Positions 8,289-16,974 of a stretch of 64,000 bases of DNA are shown here, one piece after another. Each line of letters begins with the position of its first letter. The first letter of the stretch is position 1. The stretch is from Mucilaginibacter rubeus (GTDB taxonomy: Bacteria > Bacteroidota > Bacteroidia > Sphingobacteriales > Sphingobacteriaceae), in contig NZ_CP043450.1 in NCBI RefSeq assembly GCF_003286415.2, positions 2,604,001-2,668,000 of the forward strand, read 5' to 3'. The notes below the pieces were generated by a model, which had not been told where the DNA came from, searched no databases, and saw nothing but the letters and a program-made list of their open reading frames with translations. The translations under genes and the position numbers were made by a program.

Positions 8289-9572
8289 TTAATCATTCAG
8301 GGCCTGGTATACCATGGCCCTGAATTTATCCTGGATTTGGTTGTGAGGGAAAGGCCAGTTCTGTACAAACAGTAAGCAAACAAGGTGTTCTTTCGGGTCA
8401 ACCCAATACAACGTACCATAAAAACCACCCCAGGCAAATGAGCCTTCGCTAACACCTAATTTTGCAGAGCTGTTTTGAGATGTTAAACCGAAGCCTAAGC
8501 CAAATTTGTCCTTGTCAGGGTTGATATTCAGATCACCTATTTGATTGGTGGTCATCAGTTCAACCGTATGGCGGGCCAGCAGACGCTGATCGTTATAAAT
8601 ACCTCCATTAAGTAACATCTGCAAAAAAATTGCATAGTCTTTTACAGTTGAACTTAAGCCCGCGCCACCAGCGTAATAAGTGCCATTAGCCTTTGGATAG
8701 TTAACATCAAACGCCGGAAAAGTAGCTTTGCTCCAATTGGTGATATGACCGTTTTTGTCAAAGGTATAAGCGGCGACTAACCTGTTTTGCTTAGCGGCGG
8801 GGATGTAAAAGTAAGTGTCATTCATGCCCAGCGGTGTAAAAATCCGCTCTTTAAAAAACTGATCGAGACTTTTACCGGATACTTTTTCTACCAGGTAGCC
8901 CAGCACGTCGATGTTCATCCCGTATGTCCAGCGTTCGCCGGGCTGATGTAATAAAGGTAAATGGCCAAGTTTATTCATAGCATCGGCCAATAGTATCTTA
9001 TCAGCCACAAAACCTGCAGGAATACCTGCCTTAGCGTAAATAGCTTTCATTTTCGGCGAGCCGATCTGCGCGTACTCGATACCCGAGGTATGGGTTAGCA
9101 GATCGCGAATGGTTATCTCCCTTTTTGCCGGGACGGTTGTATACGTGCTGTCCTTATCATTAAACTGATCTACCACTGTGGGATGCGCGAACGCAGGAAG
9201 ATATTTAGAGATCGGATCATCCAGTAAGAACTTGCCCTCTTCAAAAAGCATCATGACGGCTACACTGGTAATAGCCTTTGTTTGCGATGCTATACGAAAG
9301 ATAGCATCGCTGGTCATTAACCGCTTTTGATCTTCATCAGCCAGTCCGAATGACTTATTGTAAACTATTTTGCCATCGCGGGCTATAAAGCCAACTGCTC
9401 CCTTTACATATCCTGAATCGATATTCTGCTCAATCATAGCGTCTATCCGTTTTAGCCTTTCGGGCGAAAACTTTACAGATACCGGATCTGCATTTTTCAA
9501 AACACTGCCCTGGGCAAATACGTTGGCCGCAAACGCTGCTAACAATAAAAAAGTAAAGGTTCTTTTCATCAC
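8289..9572 (-). CDS. Secreted serine hydrolase, class C beta-lactamase/esterase family
   Basis: A 427-residue protein with a signal peptide (cut near NVFAQG). It belongs to the beta-lactamase fold family (Pfam Beta-lactamase) that includes AmpC, EstB and D-aminopeptidases. The SxxK motif is SQTK with Ser96 as nucleophile and Lys99, inside IFRIASQTKAIT. The second motif is TYGMN, and the segment WGGFYGTLYWVDP takes the place of the usual KTG region. The divergence from true AmpC argues for an esterase or peptidase rather than a resistance enzyme. It follows the LacI-type gene by 37 bases on the same strand and is probably co-transcribed with it. The substrate is unknown. Confidence 0.85.
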   Translation of the reverse strand: MMKRTFTFLLLAAFAANVFAQGSVLKNADPVSVKFSPERLKRIDAMIEQNIDSGYVKGAVGFIARDGKIVYNKSFGLADEDQKRLMTSDAIFRIASQTKAITSVAVMMLFEEGKFLLDDPISKYLPAFAHPTVVDQFNDKDSTYTTVPAKREITIRDLLTHTSGIEYAQIGSPKMKAIYAKAGIPAGFVADKILLADAMNKLGHLPLLHQPGERWTYGMNIDVLGYLVEKVSGKSLDQFFKERIFTPLGMNDTYFYIPAAKQNRLVAAYTFDKNGHITNWSKATFPAFDVNYPKANGTYYAGGAGLSSTVKDYAIFLQMLLNGGIYNDQRLLARHTVELMTTNQIGDLNINPDKDKFGLGFGLTSQNSSAKLGVSEGSFAWGGFYGTLYWVDPKEHLVCLLFVQNWPFPHNQIQDKFRAMVYQALND

Positions 9573-9609
9573 GCGAAATCCGGGTTTATTGGTGATGCAA
9601 AATAGTTAT

Positions 9610-10623
9610 TTACCTTGATGAATCCCGCTCAATTAGTTCAGTGGCAAGTGTTATGTGCTGATTTTTTTCTTCGGGAGTTGTGGCGTTCAGCCTTTCCATC
9701 AAAAGTTTAATCACGTTATCGGCTATTTCATCAATTGGCTGGGCTATAGCGGTAACGGCCGGAGTGTACAGCTCAAAAAGTTCATAATCATCAAAAGCGA
9801 TCAAGGCGATATCGCCCGGAACGTTTTTGCCCGCTTTTCTGGTAGCCTTTAATCCGCATTTACCTAAGTGATTATTGGCGAATAGTATAGCATCAACATC
9901 TTTATGGCTTTCAAAAAAATCAAGTATCAGCTTAAGTATCTCCTGGTCAGTCGCATGAAAATCAACCTCAATAATATGAGGTTTTAGCTTACTTTGGCGT
10001 ATGGCTTTTTCATAACCTTCAAGCCTTTCTATCATTTGGGTTTGGATAGAACTGTAAGTTATAAAAGCAATGTTTTTATGCCCTTTATCAATCAGGTATT
10101 GTGTTGCGTTAAACGTGCTGAAGAGGTTATCAACCACCACATAATCAGTAGCCACTTTAGGCAGGTAGCGGTCAAAAAGCACAACCGGAAAACCATCTTT
10201 GATCAGGTCACTGATATCTTCTTCGATATTATCGGGAGGAGTAATAATGTATCCGTCAACATGCCGGTCTCGAAACATGGCTATCAGCTCCTGGGTTTTT
10301 TGTGTGTCATTATCTGTACTGCTGTAAATGATCTTATAACCGCTTTGATAAGCCAGATCTTCGATGCGGCGGGCTATGGTAGCAAAGAAATGATTAGAGA
10401 TGTCCTGCACCAATAAACCAATGATATTTGATTTCCCCGTACGCAAGCTTTTGGCCAACGAATTGGGTTTATAGCCAACTTCTTTTACATATTGCAGCAC
10501 GCGCTTTACCAATTCATCGCTAATACGTTTTTCCTGCGCACGGCCGTTGAGGATAAAAGAAACCGTGGTTTTAGATATATTCAGGCTATTGGCAATGTCA
10601 ACTATAGATAATTTTTTCTTCAA
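9610..10623 (-). CDS. LacI-family transcriptional regulator
   Basis: A 337-residue regulator. The N-terminal helix-turn-helix (LSIVDIANSLNISKTTVSFILNG, residues 4-26) and hinge are followed by a periplasmic-binding-protein-like sugar domain with the usual family segments (NIIGLLVQDISNHFFATIARRIE; DGYIITPP; AFDDYELFELYTPAVTAIAQP). It is the first gene of a likely two-gene unit with the serine hydrolase. A CTAAAC-AG-GTTTAG palindrome lies 44 bases upstream and is a candidate autoregulatory operator. Carbohydrate genes nearby, such as GH35 with its LacI-type palindrome, are possible further targets. The effector is unknown. Confidence 0.92.
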   Translation of the reverse strand: MKKKLSIVDIANSLNISKTTVSFILNGRAQEKRISDELVKRVLQYVKEVGYKPNSLAKSLRTGKSNIIGLLVQDISNHFFATIARRIEDLAYQSGYKIIYSSTDNDTQKTQELIAMFRDRHVDGYIITPPDNIEEDISDLIKDGFPVVLFDRYLPKVATDYVVVDNLFSTFNATQYLIDKGHKNIAFITYSSIQTQMIERLEGYEKAIRQSKLKPHIIEVDFHATDQEILKLILDFFESHKDVDAILFANNHLGKCGLKATRKAGKNVPGDIALIAFDDYELFELYTPAVTAIAQPIDEIADNVIKLLMERLNATTPEEKNQHITLATELIERDSSR

Positions 10624-10666
10624 GAGCTTAGTATTTTAAACCAAATATATAATATTAATGGTAATG

Positions 10667-10680
10667 CTAAACAGGTTTAG
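10667..10680. promoter_or_regulatory. Palindrome upstream of the LacI-type gene
   Basis: CTAAAC-AG-GTTTAG, a perfect 6+6 dyad with a 2-base centre, 44 bases before the LacI-type start. Operators of this family are short dyads of this size, often with TAAAC/GTTTA arms, so autoregulation is plausible. Confidence 0.45.
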
Positions 10681-10755
10681 TAGATAATAAATGGTTTATT
10701 TTGCTTATTAGTTTAATGCAGACAGAACAAGCTCTGAATGCCGTAAATGCTTATA

Positions 10756-10784
10756 AAACAAAAAAGCCGCCCATAACGGGCGAC
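10756..10784 (-). terminator. Intrinsic terminator of the Gly/Asn-rich protein gene
   Basis: Read on the minus strand, GTCGCCC (10784-10778) pairs with GGGCGGC (10772-10766), with one mismatch, over a short loop. A T-rich tail follows (complement of 10765-10756). It sits 30 bases after the stop at 10815. Confidence 0.75.
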
Positions 10785-10814
10785 TCTTCAGTTAATATAT
10801 AGGGAGTTAGAATA

Positions 10815-11660
10815 TTAAAACCTGCGCATACCTCTGCCTGAATTTCCGTTTTGGGTAAAGCGTTCGCCGCCATTACCCCTGTCAAATCCGCCACCGCCGT
10901 TTGATGGACGGCCGCCCCAATTGCCACGGTTGCCGTGGTCGCCATTATTTTGTTGTTGCTGTTGTCCATTGCCCCAATTGCCATGATTATCATGATTGCC
11001 ATTATTAGGTTGCTGACCATTGCCCCAGTTGCCACGGTTGTCATGATTGTTGTTGCCATTACCCCAGTTGCCACGGTTATCACGATTGCCCCAGCCACGA
11101 TTATCTCTGCCATTGTTGTCCCAGTTACCACGGTTATCATACGGATTAGGCCTTCTACCCCATCCGCCACGGTCACCACCCCAGCCGGGGCGATAAGCAT
11201 AACCGTTAGCAGGTCTTCTGTCAAAGCGATGGCCCCAGTTACCACGGTCGCCCATGTAACCGCCCCACCTTTGCCTGTAATAATCGTGATGCATAAACGG
11301 ACGAGGAGCCCTCACTTCGTAACGTACAGCGGTACGCCAGTTGTAATCCCTGTATGCGCCGGGCAAATAAGCGCAGCTTACCCAACGGCTACCGTCATTA
11401 TAATAATAGCATCCTGCGCCTACATTGTAATAAGCTTCAACCTCTGGTAAATAGTAGTAATCATCATCGTCGCTAACATTTACGTTATCATCGTAAACGG
11501 GCTCGTCTTCAATTACTGGTGGAGGTGGCGGAGGAGGAGTTGGTACATAAACGCGGTGCGCCGGAACATTGATGCCAAATTGTATAGATACCTGAGCGTT
11601 GGCTTTGCTGATAAATAAGCTTCCGGCTGCTATTGCTGATAATATGACTAACTTTTTCAT
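10815..11660 (-). CDS. Secreted Gly/Asn/Arg/Trp-rich repeat protein
   Basis: A 281-residue exported protein with a clear signal peptide (MKKLVILSAIAAGSLF, cut near ANAQ). After a polyproline run and an acidic patch (about residues 40-70) comes a Tyr-rich segment with two cysteines (CYYYNDGSRWVSC) that is conserved in many small Bacteroidota envelope proteins. From about residue 165 to the end it is low-complexity, with six or so imperfect copies of a D/N-RGNWGNG unit and a Gln run. Such tails are disordered and very basic. No enzyme motif is present; a surface or matrix role is a guess. An overlapping open frame on the same strand (10751-11245) is a by-product of the repeat composition. Confidence 0.8.
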   Translation of the reverse strand: MKKLVILSAIAAGSLFISKANAQVSIQFGINVPAHRVYVPTPPPPPPPVIEDEPVYDDNVNVSDDDDYYYLPEVEAYYNVGAGCYYYNDGSRWVSCAYLPGAYRDYNWRTAVRYEVRAPRPFMHHDYYRQRWGGYMGDRGNWGHRFDRRPANGYAYRPGWGGDRGGWGRRPNPYDNRGNWDNNGRDNRGWGNRDNRGNWGNGNNNHDNRGNWGNGQQPNNGNHDNHGNWGNGQQQQQNNGDHGNRGNWGGRPSNGGGGFDRGNGGERFTQNGNSGRGMRRF

Positions 11661-11937
11661 AATTGTAAATTTTATACAGTTAGGACGATAGATTTAAACG
11701 ATGGTTTAATCAAACGTTGCTTTATGTGTTAAAACATTAGTTGATTGATACTATCTTCTGCCAGTAGCCATTTCTATGAAATTTTATTTTGAAAAACTGG
11801 TATCGCAATCTATTGTTGCCAAATTTTATTAAGGTGTAATGCTGAAATAAAATCTCGCACTGTCACTTTAATACTACAAAACAGATTTTAGTATTATCGG
11901 TATATTTACTTAATTTGATAATCTTTAATCAGTTACC

Positions 11938-13245
11938 ATGAAAAACCGCAACTTATTACGTTCCTTACTGCCTATAGCAGTTATGGGAAGCTTTATGTTT
12001 TTTACAGCCTGTAAAAGCAATAGCGACTCAAAGAAAACCGGCGACAGCACCTCTACTCCTGCTTCGACAACAGAAAACGCCGGCCTTAAGACTCCTGAGG
12101 GCTTTAGCGCCAGCATTATTGCCGAAAAACTTGGAGGCACACGCCACATTGCTATTACCCCGCAAGGCGATATTTACGTGAAGCTCACCAACGTTAAGAA
12201 CAGCAAAGGCATATTAATGCTGCACGAAGAAGGTGGCAAAGCTTCTGTTAAAAACAGCTTTGGTGCGTACAGTGGTACCGGCATGTCAATCAAAAATGGG
12301 TACCTGTACACATCATCAGATGAAGAGGTTTTTCGTTATAAACTGAATGATAAAAGCGAGGTGATCAACCCTGATCAGCCTGAAAAAATTGTAACCGGAC
12401 TTATCAGCCGCCATGAGCACGAAGCAAAAGCCATTACGCTCGATAATGATGGCAACATCTACGTTAATATTGGCGCATATTCAAACGCCTGCCAGGTTGA
12501 AGACCGTAAAAAAGGTTCTCCGGGACAAAAGGGCTGCCCTATTTTAGATTCGGCTGGTGGCATCTGGCAATTTAAGGCCAATAAGTTGAACCAGCATTAT
12601 GGTGACGGCGTACGCTATGCCACAGGCTTGCGTAACGTTGTAGGTATCACCTGGAACCAGCAAAATAACCAGCTTTTTGTAATGCAGCATGGCCGCGATC
12701 AGCTTTATGAATTTTATCCCCAGTACTTTACTGCTAAACAGTCATCTATTTTACCTGCCGAATGTATGTACGCTTTGAAAAAAGGAGATAATGCCGGTTG
12801 GCCTTACATGTATTATGACCAGGAACAGCATAAAAAAATGTTAATGCCTGAGTATGGTGGTGATGGCAAAATTGAGGGCGGAAAAGATGCTATTGACCCG
12901 GCTGCAGCGTACCCAGGCCACCTCGCTCCAAATGGCTTGTTGTTTTACACTGGCGATCAGTTCCCGGCAAAATATAAAAATGGGGCTTTCATAGCATTCC
13001 ACGGTTCATGGAACCGTGCACCTGAACCACAGGCAGGTTACTTTGTAGTATTTCAGCCATTTAAAGATGGTAAACCTGATGGCCAGTGGGAAGTTTTTGC
13101 CGATGGATTTTCTGGTTCTGCGGCAAATACGGCTTCAGGAGCTGCCGCCCACCGTCCTTGTGGTTTAGCGCAGGGTCCTGATGGTTCGTTGTACGTTACT
13201 GATGACGTGGCTGGAAACATTTATAAAATCACCTATAAAAAATAA
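11938..13245 (+). CDS. Sorbosone/glucose dehydrogenase-like beta-propeller lipoprotein
   Basis: A 435-residue lipoprotein (lipobox FTAC, Cys25). The body is a six-bladed beta-propeller of the L-sorbosone dehydrogenase / soluble glucose dehydrogenase type: GDIYVKL, DGNIYVNIGAYSN, ATGLRNVVGITWN, FVMQHGRDQLYEFYP, GNNAGWPY-like (GDNAGWPYMYYD), HGSWNRAP and a closing GPDGSLYVTDD. This family oxidises sugars or related alcohols in the periplasm, usually with PQQ. The next gene, 2 bases downstream, is a c-type cytochrome that would accept the electrons. The actual substrate and PQQ dependence are not shown by sequence. Confidence 0.82.
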   Translation: MKNRNLLRSLLPIAVMGSFMFFTACKSNSDSKKTGDSTSTPASTTENAGLKTPEGFSASIIAEKLGGTRHIAITPQGDIYVKLTNVKNSKGILMLHEEGGKASVKNSFGAYSGTGMSIKNGYLYTSSDEEVFRYKLNDKSEVINPDQPEKIVTGLISRHEHEAKAITLDNDGNIYVNIGAYSNACQVEDRKKGSPGQKGCPILDSAGGIWQFKANKLNQHYGDGVRYATGLRNVVGITWNQQNNQLFVMQHGRDQLYEFYPQYFTAKQSSILPAECMYALKKGDNAGWPYMYYDQEQHKKMLMPEYGGDGKIEGGKDAIDPAAAYPGHLAPNGLLFYTGDQFPAKYKNGAFIAFHGSWNRAPEPQAGYFVVFQPFKDGKPDGQWEVFADGFSGSAANTASGAAAHRPCGLAQGPDGSLYVTDDVAGNIYKITYKK

Positions 13246-13247
13246 CA

Positions 13248-13700
13248 ATGGACTTTAAAAAAGCCCTTCTGCTATTATTCATAACCTTATTTACAAGCCT
13301 TGCCTCGCAAGCGCAAACCAAACATAAAAAACCGGCAGCCAGGAAACCATCTGCCGGTTTTAAGACATCCATAACCAGAGGACAGGCGCTTTTTACTCAA
13401 TATTGCGTGGCTTGTCACCAGGCAGATGGTTTGGGCGTACCTCACATGAACCCGCCATTGGTTAAAACTACCTATGTTTTAGGGGATAAAAGTAAGCTTA
13501 TCAAAATAGTGCTTAATGGTTTTGATGAGGATGTGGAAATAAACGGTGAAACCTATTCAAATACCATGGCTGCTCATGATTTTATGAAAGATCAGGAAAT
13601 TGCAGATGTGTTAACGTACGTACGCAACAGCTTTGGTAATAAGGCAAGTGCTATTACCGCTGCCCAGGTAAAAACTACAAGGGCAACTAATAAAAAATAG
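13248..13700 (+). CDS. c-type cytochrome
   Basis: A 150-residue exported protein with a signal peptide (MDFKKALLLLFITLF, cut near SQAQ) and one haem-binding motif, CVACH (Cys53, Cys56, His57). GVPHMNPPL follows the motif, as in the cytochrome c domains attached to membrane dehydrogenases. A Met in NTMAAHDFM is the likely sixth ligand. The start is 2 bases after the stop of the propeller dehydrogenase, so the two are almost certainly translated from one mRNA and form an electron-transfer pair. The C-terminal tail is basic and ends RATNKK. Confidence 0.92.
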   Translation: MDFKKALLLLFITLFTSLASQAQTKHKKPAARKPSAGFKTSITRGQALFTQYCVACHQADGLGVPHMNPPLVKTTYVLGDKSKLIKIVLNGFDEDVEINGETYSNTMAAHDFMKDQEIADVLTYVRNSFGNKASAITAAQVKTTRATNKK

Positions 13701-13711
13701 TGGATTATTCA

Positions 13712-13742
13712 GACTTACGAAGTTTCCAAAACTTCGTAAGTC
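13712..13742. terminator. Bidirectional terminator between convergent genes
   Basis: A perfect 14-base stem (13712-13725 with 13729-13742) has a three-base loop and AT-rich flanks. It lies between the cytochrome gene stop (13700) and the RidA gene stop (13756), which face each other. Confidence 0.8.
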
Positions 13743-13755
13743 TTTAAAGCTAATT

Positions 13756-14226
13756 TCACTTATTCCTGACAACCGCGGTCGCTTTTATCTCAATTAAGAT
13801 ATCATCTCTGAAAAGCTTGCTCACCTGAACCAAAGTGCTTGCCGGTGGCTGTTTGGTGTTTACAAACTTATCTCTGATACTACGTACAAGTTTAACTTGT
13901 GATGCATCCATCAGGTAGTAATTCAACTCAACCAGATCATTCATAGAGCCGCCGGCAGCTTCAACTATGTTTTTGATATTGGTAAATACCTGTTCTGTCT
14001 GACTGGCCAGATCGCCGTTGCCGGCAAGTTTGCCATCTTTATCCAAACCAACCTGGCCCGACATGATGACCATCTTGTTTTTACCTAAATCAATAACTAC
14101 GGCGTGTGAATATCCGAAGGGCTTGCCGACTGTAACCGGGTTTAAAAAAGTCACGCCGTTGTTGGCTTCCTGGGCAAAGCAAGCTGACGAAACACATAAT
14201 AAAATGAGGAACAGGAGTTTTTTCAT
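13756..14226 (-). CDS. Exported RidA/YjgF-family protein
   Basis: About 156 residues. An N-terminal signal peptide (MKKLLFLILLCVSSACFAQ) precedes one RidA domain (about 35-150) with the family blocks VIMSGQVGLDKDGKLAG, QTEQVFTNIKNIVEAAGGS, DLVELNYYL and PPASTLVQV. Cytosolic RidA deaminates reactive enamines and carries a critical Arg near the C-terminus. Here that region reads FRDDILIEIKATAVV, where the usual pattern is L...P..LVEIEAIA, and the active-site Arg is not obvious. The protein is therefore probably a periplasmic relative with another role. The frame could be extended upstream to 14331 but the signal peptide fixes the start at 14226. It follows the STN repeat protein by 43 bases. 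Confidence 0.85.
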   Translation of the reverse strand: MKKLLFLILLCVSSACFAQEANNGVTFLNPVTVGKPFGYSHAVVIDLGKNKMVIMSGQVGLDKDGKLAGNGDLASQTEQVFTNIKNIVEAAGGSMNDLVELNYYLMDASQVKLVRSIRDKFVNTKQPPASTLVQVSKLFRDDILIEIKATAVVRNK

Positions 14227-14269
14227 ACGGTGATTTTTATCACACAAAATTGAACATCTTGCCGCAAAC

Positions 14270-16009
14270 TTACAATATGGTAATACCTGCCGACCAGCCA
14301 ATCCATCCTTTTGTACGGTTACCCCAATCAATCAAGCCTGGCTTATTTTTGATGATCTGCTGAATATCACTATCCCCGGGATGATCGCCATAGTTGGTAT
14401 AAAGGTTAAAGGACGGGCCTGCAAAAAAGCCAACTTTTGAACCCGCTTTAAAATTCAATAAAGCGCTCACCCGGTTTATTTGATTTTGATTTTTCCAACC
14501 TTTGGCAAACAATAAGTGTGTTGAGCCTTCAGCAGATAAAAACAGGCTGTTGCTAAAAATAAAATCGTGTCCTAAACCCCAGCCCGCGCTATAAAATGTA
14601 TGCTTATCAGTAAAATTAACACCTCCGGATAATACAGAATACAGCTTGGCATTACCGGATTTAAAAGCGATGTTGGCAGTGGTAATTTCATTGCTGTACA
14701 CCTGAATTTTAGCATATCCATTACGGGATATATTTATCAAGCCCATACCATAGCCATCAAGAGTGTCGGCAATGTTCACCAGCGCAAATGAAGCGCCTTT
14801 TATTACACGCGCTTTATTGAAAACTCCTGCTACCTGCATTCCGCTCGCTTCATTGCCGGTAACGTTTGCTATTCCGGCAATACTAAACCCTTTACTGTTT
14901 TTATGAGTGTAATTATAAATACCGGCTGCCTGGAAACCTTTGGTATTGCCGTTTACATGATTAAAGACCCCGGCAAGCTGTACACCTTTAAGGCTATCCT
15001 TAACCATATTATAAATACCCCCTGCCTGAATACCGGTCATATTTTTTTGATCATTATTACTTACGGCAGCCAGTTGAACTCCTTTGCTATTACCTCCCAC
15101 AACGTTGAAAAGTCCGGCAGCTTGTACATATTTAACATCCTGTTTGTTAATATTAAATAGCCCGCCAAGCTCAACGCCGTTAACGCCTCCGTTATATCCC
15201 CCTAAAAGATTGAATGAAAAGTTATTGACTATCTGCCCACTCATGATACCGTGGCTTCCCAAGCTTGGCACAAGCGAAGCCTGCACCGGAACTGTTGACA
15301 GGTACCCGCCCAGGTTGAGGTTCTGTATTTTTTGCCCTGATGAAAGAAATATCCTGCCGAGCCAACTCCTGTCTGATTTCGAATTGGCTGCATCCGCACT
15401 ATAATAGTACTCGCGCGGCTTTATAGATACATTTACATTGCTTAACAGGTTGATACTGGTATCACGATAAAGTTCCTTGCTTACGTTAAGTGTGATCACG
15501 CCATTGGCTTTTATTTTAAGCTGAAAATGTCCGTTCTGATCGGTAAGTGTTGATTCAAGGGAATTTCTTTCATACACGCTGGCATTGTAAAGTTTCTTCC
15601 CGGTAATATCATCATACACATATCCACTTATATAATAAATATTACCCGGCCCAGCTATAGTATCGGGTACAAGGCTCAACCTGTACGGTGTAGGACGGAG
15701 TATAATATACCCCGGCGATTCTTTATAATCAACCTTACCGTGGAACAGTTCATCAAGCAGGCTTTTGATAGTTTGACCTGAAGATGTCATGCTAACTACG
15801 CTATCCGTTTTAATAACATCATTGCTGTATGAGAAATAGAACTTTCCTTTTTCGCCGATAATGGTCAGGATCTCGGCTATCTTTTTTTGCTTAACATTAA
15901 GCGCTACTGTACGGTTCAGGTTATCCTGTGCAAGCGCGTTGGTAATGAGCAGACAGCCCGCCAATACCAGCATAATATAAAATAGTATGTTTAATTTCTT
16001 TTCCATCAA
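14270..16009 (-). CDS. STN-domain protein with eight GxQxAGxxN surface repeats
   Basis: A 579-residue exported protein (signal ends near NALAQ). Residues about 30-108 form an STN domain, the periplasmic signalling domain normally found at the N-terminus of TonB-dependent transducers. A carboxypeptidase-regulatory-like beta domain follows (about 125-200). About 265-440 contain eight repeats of roughly 21 residues ending in forms of GVQLAGVFN, resembling LA_2272-type surface repeats. The C-terminal 140 residues look like outer-membrane beta strands. There is no TonB plug. The start is 1 base after the FecR stop, making it the last gene of the receptor-sigma-FecR operon. A role as a trans-acting signalling partner is inference. 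Confidence 0.75.
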   Translation of the reverse strand: MMEKKLNILFYIMLVLAGCLLITNALAQDNLNRTVALNVKQKKIAEILTIIGEKGKFYFSYSNDVIKTDSVVSMTSSGQTIKSLLDELFHGKVDYKESPGYIILRPTPYRLSLVPDTIAGPGNIYYISGYVYDDITGKKLYNASVYERNSLESTLTDQNGHFQLKIKANGVITLNVSKELYRDTSINLLSNVNVSIKPREYYYSADAANSKSDRSWLGRIFLSSGQKIQNLNLGGYLSTVPVQASLVPSLGSHGIMSGQIVNNFSFNLLGGYNGGVNGVELGGLFNINKQDVKYVQAAGLFNVVGGNSKGVQLAAVSNNDQKNMTGIQAGGIYNMVKDSLKGVQLAGVFNHVNGNTKGFQAAGIYNYTHKNSKGFSIAGIANVTGNEASGMQVAGVFNKARVIKGASFALVNIADTLDGYGMGLINISRNGYAKIQVYSNEITTANIAFKSGNAKLYSVLSGGVNFTDKHTFYSAGWGLGHDFIFSNSLFLSAEGSTHLLFAKGWKNQNQINRVSALLNFKAGSKVGFFAGPSFNLYTNYGDHPGDSDIQQIIKNKPGLIDWGNRTKGWIGWSAGITIL

Positions 16010-16010
16010 C

Positions 16011-16973
16011 TTATTTGATTATGATGAGATGAGGTTTTTTAATCACTTTAACATCTCCACCAAATGTATCTGCTATCGTTTTCAGGATGTTATCCAGTGA
16101 ATCTGCTTTAAATGTGGTTGTTATGGTTCTGTTAGCCAGCTTTTTATTATCTATCACAATATTTGCATGGTAGGCTTCATTAAGCACATCAACCAGGCGC
16201 CACAGCGGTGTTTTATTAGCCACAAACTTTTGCGTACGGTAGTAATTATACAATTCGTCCTGGCTGCTTCCCTTTTGCAGGCGGCCGCCTTGCACCGAAG
16301 CTTTCTCCTTAGGTTTTAGCTTCACTACAATCTCTTGTTGAATTACCTGTACCACGCCGGTTTCAACTATAACCTCCGTGTTTTGGCCTGTAGCCTTGAT
16401 ATTGAATGACGTACCAACCACTTTTACAACTACATCATTCACGTGAATCATAAATGGTTTTGATTTATCATGGGCTACATCAAAAAAGGCTTCTCCTTTA
16501 AGCGAGATTTCCCTGGTATCGCCTGTAAACCTGTTTGGGTAATTTAGTACCGAATTTTTGTTCATAGTGATGAGCGAACCATCTGATAAAGTAACCTTAC
16601 GTACTACGTTGCCGCTTTGCAGCGTAAGCATATTGGCTTTAGCAGGTTTAAATACAGTGTATAGTATCCCCGCGCTCCCTAATATTACCAGCCATACAGC
16701 GGCAATTTTAAGCCAGCGGTTTACGGGATTCAGCGTTTTAATTTTTACAGAGGCCTCGCTCCTGCTTTGTGCCAACTGTTTAAATTCGACCCATGAGGTT
16801 TCGGGATCAAGCTTGCTCTCTATCTTAAGTTCGCGGCTTGTATTCCAGATCAGTTTAAAATGATCGAAGTACTTCCTGTTATCGTCATTTTCGCTAAGCC
16901 AGCGGTTGATGGTTTCATTCTCAACCGGCGTGGTTTCGTTCAGCATGTATTTGGTTAATAATTCGTCCATCAT
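16011..16973 (-). CDS. FecR-type anti-sigma factor
   Basis: About 320 residues. A cytoplasmic sigma-binding N-terminus of 85 residues (MMDELLTKYMLNETTPVE) leads to one membrane helix (about 90-110), the FecR domain (GSLITMNKNSVLNYP, LKGEAFFDVAHD, VVGTSFNI) and the C-terminal DUF4974 domain (DSLDNILKTIADTFG). It would hold the ECF sigma factor encoded just upstream until a signal from the outer membrane arrives. The ATG at 16973 lies 1 base after the sigma stop at 16975; the longer frame from 17030 would overlap the sigma gene and lacks family similarity. Confidence 0.92.
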   Translation of the reverse strand: MMDELLTKYMLNETTPVENETINRWLSENDDNRKYFDHFKLIWNTSRELKIESKLDPETSWVEFKQLAQSRSEASVKIKTLNPVNRWLKIAAVWLVILGSAGILYTVFKPAKANMLTLQSGNVVRKVTLSDGSLITMNKNSVLNYPNRFTGDTREISLKGEAFFDVAHDKSKPFMIHVNDVVVKVVGTSFNIKATGQNTEVIVETGVVQVIQQEIVVKLKPKEKASVQGGRLQKGSSQDELYNYYRTQKFVANKTPLWRLVDVLNEAYHANIVIDNKKLANRTITTTFKADSLDNILKTIADTFGGDVKVIKKPHLIIIK

Positions 16974-16974
16974 C

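Noticed and set aside
10900..11170. Repeated DNA resembling a tandem or CRISPR-like array
   Set aside because: The repeats are in frame, imperfect and coding for RGNWGNG-type units, without unique spacers of constant length.
10751..11245. 164-residue open frame overlapping the Gly/Asn-rich gene on the same strand
   Set aside because: It is the frame-shifted reading of the repeat region, rich in Ala/Val/Ile/Met from the same codons. The other frame has a signal peptide and a terminator after its stop.
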